64,000 bases of DNA. It comes from UBA7937 sp034419095 (GTDB lineage: Bacteria > Chloroflexota > Anaerolineae > UBA7937). Positions 62,022 to 64,000 of the stretch are shown here, piece after piece (the first letter of the stretch is position 1; each line of letters starts with the position of its first letter). The stretch covers positions 1-64,000 of the forward strand of contig DAOULQ010000005.1 in NCBI GenBank assembly GCA_034419095.1. Direction: 5' to 3'. The position numbers were made by a program, and so were the translations under genes. The notes under the pieces were generated by a model. That model did no database searches. It had not been told where the DNA came from and saw only the letters and a program-made list of their open reading frames with translations.

Positions 62022-63356
62022 ATGCTCAATTATACTGCAAAACGGCTGAAAGAGATAGAGCTGAAGACGCTCTTGATAGGGATCGACATCGGAAAGAAGA
62101 GGCACGCTTGTGTGATCATGGATTTGAGAGCGAATGTGGTTGCCCAGTTCAAGTTCTCCAACTCTCGTCAGGCCTTTGAGAGGCTGTTGGAGCGGGTGTA
62201 CATGCTCCAGACCGAGACTCAATCTAACCATCTTCTCTTCGGGATGGAGCCCACCGGTCACTATTGGCGGAACCTGGCCTATTTCTTGGAAGGTCGAGGC
62301 CATCGTTTCCGACTGGTCAACCCCTTCACCCTGAAGAGACACCGCGAGGGTCAGGACCTGAGCCGCACTAAGAACGACTATCGGGATGCGGCCATGGTGG
62401 CTGAGCTCTTGCGGACCGGTAAGTTCACTCTCACCCGGCTGAGTTATGGCCGGAGGGCAGAGCTACGGCGCACCTTCATCCTCTACACCCGTCTGGTGGA
62501 CGATCGGGCTCGGCAGAAGAATCTCCTGAGAGGTGTGCTCGACTGCCTATTTCCTGAGTTCACCCAGGTCTTCAAAGATCCCCTGGGCTTGACCGCCCGG
62601 GCTGTACTCCTGGCCTGCCCTGTCCCCTACACGATCAGAGAGAAGAGGCTGGAGGAGTTGGTGTCTCTGGTCCGAGAGGTATACAGAGGTCGAAGGTTAA
62701 GACTCCGGAAGCTGGGAGAGCTCCATCGACTAGCCCAGGAGAGCATCGGCATCCCAGCGGAGAATAGGGCCCTGGCTCTGGAGGTGAGAACGATCCTGGA
62801 GACCATCGAGATGTTGGATCACCAGATCAAAGAGGTAGAAGCCCAGTTGATAGAGGAGTTCTTGGCCCTGGAGGAGAGTATATACCTTCTCTCCATCAAG
62901 GGGATAGGCCTTACTACTGGGGCCGGGATTCTGGCGGAGATCGGCGATATCTCCACCTATCAGAGTGCGAAGTCCCTGCCCAAGCTGGGAGGGATCAACC
63001 CCTCGCACAACGACTCCGGTGTCCACAGAGGGACTCACACCCCTATGACCAAGAAGGGAAGGGCAAGGCTGAGGCGGGTGGTCTACCAGGCAGCCCTTTG
63101 CTGTATCGCCCACAACCCGGTCTTCCAGGCTGACTACCGGAGGCTCAGGGAGCGGAAGCGTAACCCTTTGCCCAGGATGAAGGCTGTGGGAGCGATCATG
63201 AACAAGCTGCTGCGAGTGGTCTATGCCCTCCTCAAAGAACGACGCGTATTTGAGGAGGAGTACCAGTGGCAAGTCAAGCCATTCACCAGTGCGTTCGGCA
63301 TCCTGAGGATGCCCCAGAATCCGAAGGAAGCGAGAGTGACCACCCTTGTCGCTTGA
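62022..63356 (+). CDS. IS110-family DEDD transposase (recombinase)
   Basis: The ATG at 62022 has AAGGAGG upstream. The 444-residue protein has an N-terminal RuvC-like DEDD domain with Asp22 (GIDIGKKRHA), Glu76 (GMEPTGHYW), Asp119 and Asp122 (KNDYRDAAMVAEL). The C-terminal Tnp_20-type domain (~290-380) contains the helix-hairpin-helix-like LLSIKGIGLTTGAGILAEIG and the segment DSGVHRG that holds the probable catalytic serine. Such recombinases move their element using a bridge RNA from the element's own non-coding end. All key residues are present and the frame is intact. Confidence 0.95.
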   Translation: MLNYTAKRLKEIELKTLLIGIDIGKKRHACVIMDLRANVVAQFKFSNSRQAFERLLERVYMLQTETQSNHLLFGMEPTGHYWRNLAYFLEGRGHRFRLVNPFTLKRHREGQDLSRTKNDYRDAAMVAELLRTGKFTLTRLSYGRRAELRRTFILYTRLVDDRARQKNLLRGVLDCLFPEFTQVFKDPLGLTARAVLLACPVPYTIREKRLEELVSLVREVYRGRRLRLRKLGELHRLAQESIGIPAENRALALEVRTILETIEMLDHQIKEVEAQLIEEFLALEESIYLLSIKGIGLTTGAGILAEIGDISTYQSAKSLPKLGGINPSHNDSGVHRGTHTPMTKKGRARLRRVVYQAALCCIAHNPVFQADYRRLRERKRNPLPRMKAVGAIMNKLLRVVYALLKERRVFEEEYQWQVKPFTSAFGILRMPQNPKEARVTTLVA

Positions 63357-63369
63357 TCGAAGGGAGAGC

Positions 63370-63560
63370 ATGGCTGAGGGGGCGGGGGACACCGAAAGTT
63401 CTCATGGGAAGAGGAAGCCTCTGTCCTGAGCTTGAGACTGGTGCCCCCGCCCTCCAGGAGACCCGGATGAAGCATGATGGGAACCTGAGGTGTCCCGGAT
63501 CTCGATGCTAGATTGGGACCTGGAGAAGAAGAGCGAGGGCCTACCCCGCCCCACTCGCAA
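63370..63560 (+). ncRNA. Predicted bridge RNA of the IS110-type element
   Basis: The 260-base right end forms two hairpins. Loop 1 stem: 63376-63393 with 63440-63454. Its loop has AAGTTCTC (63396-63403), identical to the left target flank, an inner GAGG/CCTC hairpin, then CCTGAG (63425-63430), complementary to the right target CTCAGG. Loop 2 stem: CCAGG..CCC (63454-63464) with GGG.CCTGG (63515-63523). Its loop has AGCATG (63471-63476), identical to the element's right end, an inner hairpin (63479-63495), then ATGCTAG (63505-63511), complementary to the left end CTAGTAT with one G-T pair. Both loops thus read as target and donor guides. Transcript ends are not known. Confidence 0.75.
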
Positions 63561-63814
63561 GGCTTTGCTCCCGCCGACATGCAGGATGCACCTCTTGACT
63601 AAACCTATATAGCATGCTCAGGCGATTCTTCGGGTGTAGGTATCAACATAGGGCCAAGTCTGATCTCAAGGGTCTAAGCGGGTCTTTTGGTTGACCTCAT
63701 ACCTGGAAAGACAGCGGAAATCGGCACACCCAGACGGGGCCTGATACTGTAATTGGGGTGTAGTGGCGAAGAGAATCGCAACGTGCCGGCCAGATCTTCT
63801 ACTGCTACAAGCGG

Positions 63815-64000
63815 ATGGTTCAGAAGCCCGCAGAAAGTCTCTATCGCACCTTGCCTCTTGCAAGTGACGCAAATATACCACCGAAACAACAGGCAGCAAA
63901 AATGATGAGGGCTGTTCTTATGGAAGCCAAGAAAAGTGGATGGTATTCAGGTGTAATTTGGACCTTGCCAATGTATATGGAGAATATCAACATTGCGATG
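63815..64000 (+). CDS. Possible gene start, cut by the window edge
   Basis: An open frame runs from ATG 63815 (MVQKPAESLYRTL) to the edge without a stop and reads like protein (AAKMMRAVLMEAKKSGWYSG). A second start at 63902 is possible. There is no strong ribosome site. No family can be named from 62 residues. Confidence 0.3.
   Translation, partial: MVQKPAESLYRTLPLASDANIPPKQQAAKMMRAVLMEAKKSGWYSGVIWTLPMYMENINIAM

Larger units (their letters stand above)
61938..63618 (+). mobile_element. IS110-family (IS1111-type) insertion sequence
   Basis: Comparison with the uninterrupted copy of repeat C places the element between two CT dinucleotides (61936-61937 and 63617-63618), one of which belongs to the element depending on convention. 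The left non-coding end is short (84 bases) and the right long (260 bases), the arrangement of IS1111-type elements. Subterminal inverted repeats GGTGCCTCCTGC (61963-61974) and, inverted, GGTGCATCCTGC (63581-63592) lie 25 and 24 bases from the ends. There are no terminal inverted repeats and no long target duplication, as expected for this family. Confidence 0.9.
61865..63740. repeat. Dispersed repeat C, copy 3, interrupted by the insertion sequence
   Basis: The left part (61865-61937, ending GTTCTCT) and the right part (from CTCAGGCGATTCTT at 63617) together match copy 1 at 34340-34560, where the same bases are contiguous. Confidence 0.85.

Noticed and set aside
63666..63899. Minus-strand frames of 71-77 codons near the right edge
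   Set aside because: They overlap repeat C and have no ribosome sites. The plus-strand frame that stays open to the edge is a better candidate.

Overview
The window is a bacterial chromosome segment of moderately high G+C. The best guess is a Chloroflexota-type organism. The hints are a lipoprotein with a Thr-Pro-rich linker after its lipobox, a T-box in front of valS, the DUF2207 / SPFH / zinc-ribbon gene set, and hairpin-rich intergenic repeats. No rRNA or marker gene settles the lineage, so this stays an inference.

Region 1 (1-12.5 kb) is backbone: two tandem D-Ala-D-Ala ligase paralogues, RNase PH, a four-gene envelope cluster (SPFH/zinc ribbon, coiled coil, membrane/winged helix/zinc ribbon, DUF2207), rsmD and valS behind a T-box leader, tRNA-Phe, mazG and tRNA-Pro. 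Its intergenic gaps are rich in perfect palindromes.

Region 2 (12.6-41.3 kb) is an accessory island that starts exactly at a tRNA-Arg(CCU) gene. A large serine recombinase faces the tRNA and takes its last 21 codons from the antisense strand of the tRNA. Beyond it lie candidate defence modules: a membrane protein; a GHKL ATPase translationally coupled to a small DUF1016-like protein; an N6-adenine methylase with a PD-(D/E)xK-like protein; an Avs-like STAND NTPase with a Mrr-type nuclease end. Next come a LexA/CI-type repressor divergent from a small regulator, and a replication protein carrying a DnaA domain-I-like tail. AbiE, a HEPN-like protein, a DUF4011-helicase-Vsr-DUF3320 giant and a PIN-domain protein follow. 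Two short repeat families sit at the module joints, as if modules had been exchanged by recombination there. The right attachment site was not found.

Region 3 (41.6-50.2 kb) holds RecD2, a cysteine-containing hypothetical, a YhaM-like HD nuclease, about 2 kb of decayed DNA with short palindromic repeats, and a spore-photoproduct-lyase-like radical SAM gene with an unknown partner. A second, decayed copy of the partner and its leader lies at 33.4-34.3 kb. A truncated tyrosine recombinase ends the region.

Region 4 (50.5-60.8 kb) is a catabolic operon under a MerR-XRE-cupin triple-fusion regulator: class III aminotransferase, aldehyde dehydrogenase, metal-site-deficient M24 (creatinase-like) protein, AstE-like deacylase, and a dipeptide-type ABC importer (binding protein plus two permeases, no ATPases). 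The enzyme set matches the four steps of ectoine breakdown.

Region 5 (60.8-64 kb) carries an IS110/IS1111-type insertion sequence that interrupts a dispersed repeat. An uninterrupted paralogue of the repeat fixes the IS ends and a CT core. The 260-base non-coding right end folds on paper into two hairpin loops whose guide segments match the target flanks (first loop) and the element's own ends (second loop). This is the signature of a bridge RNA and is the most informative observation in the window.
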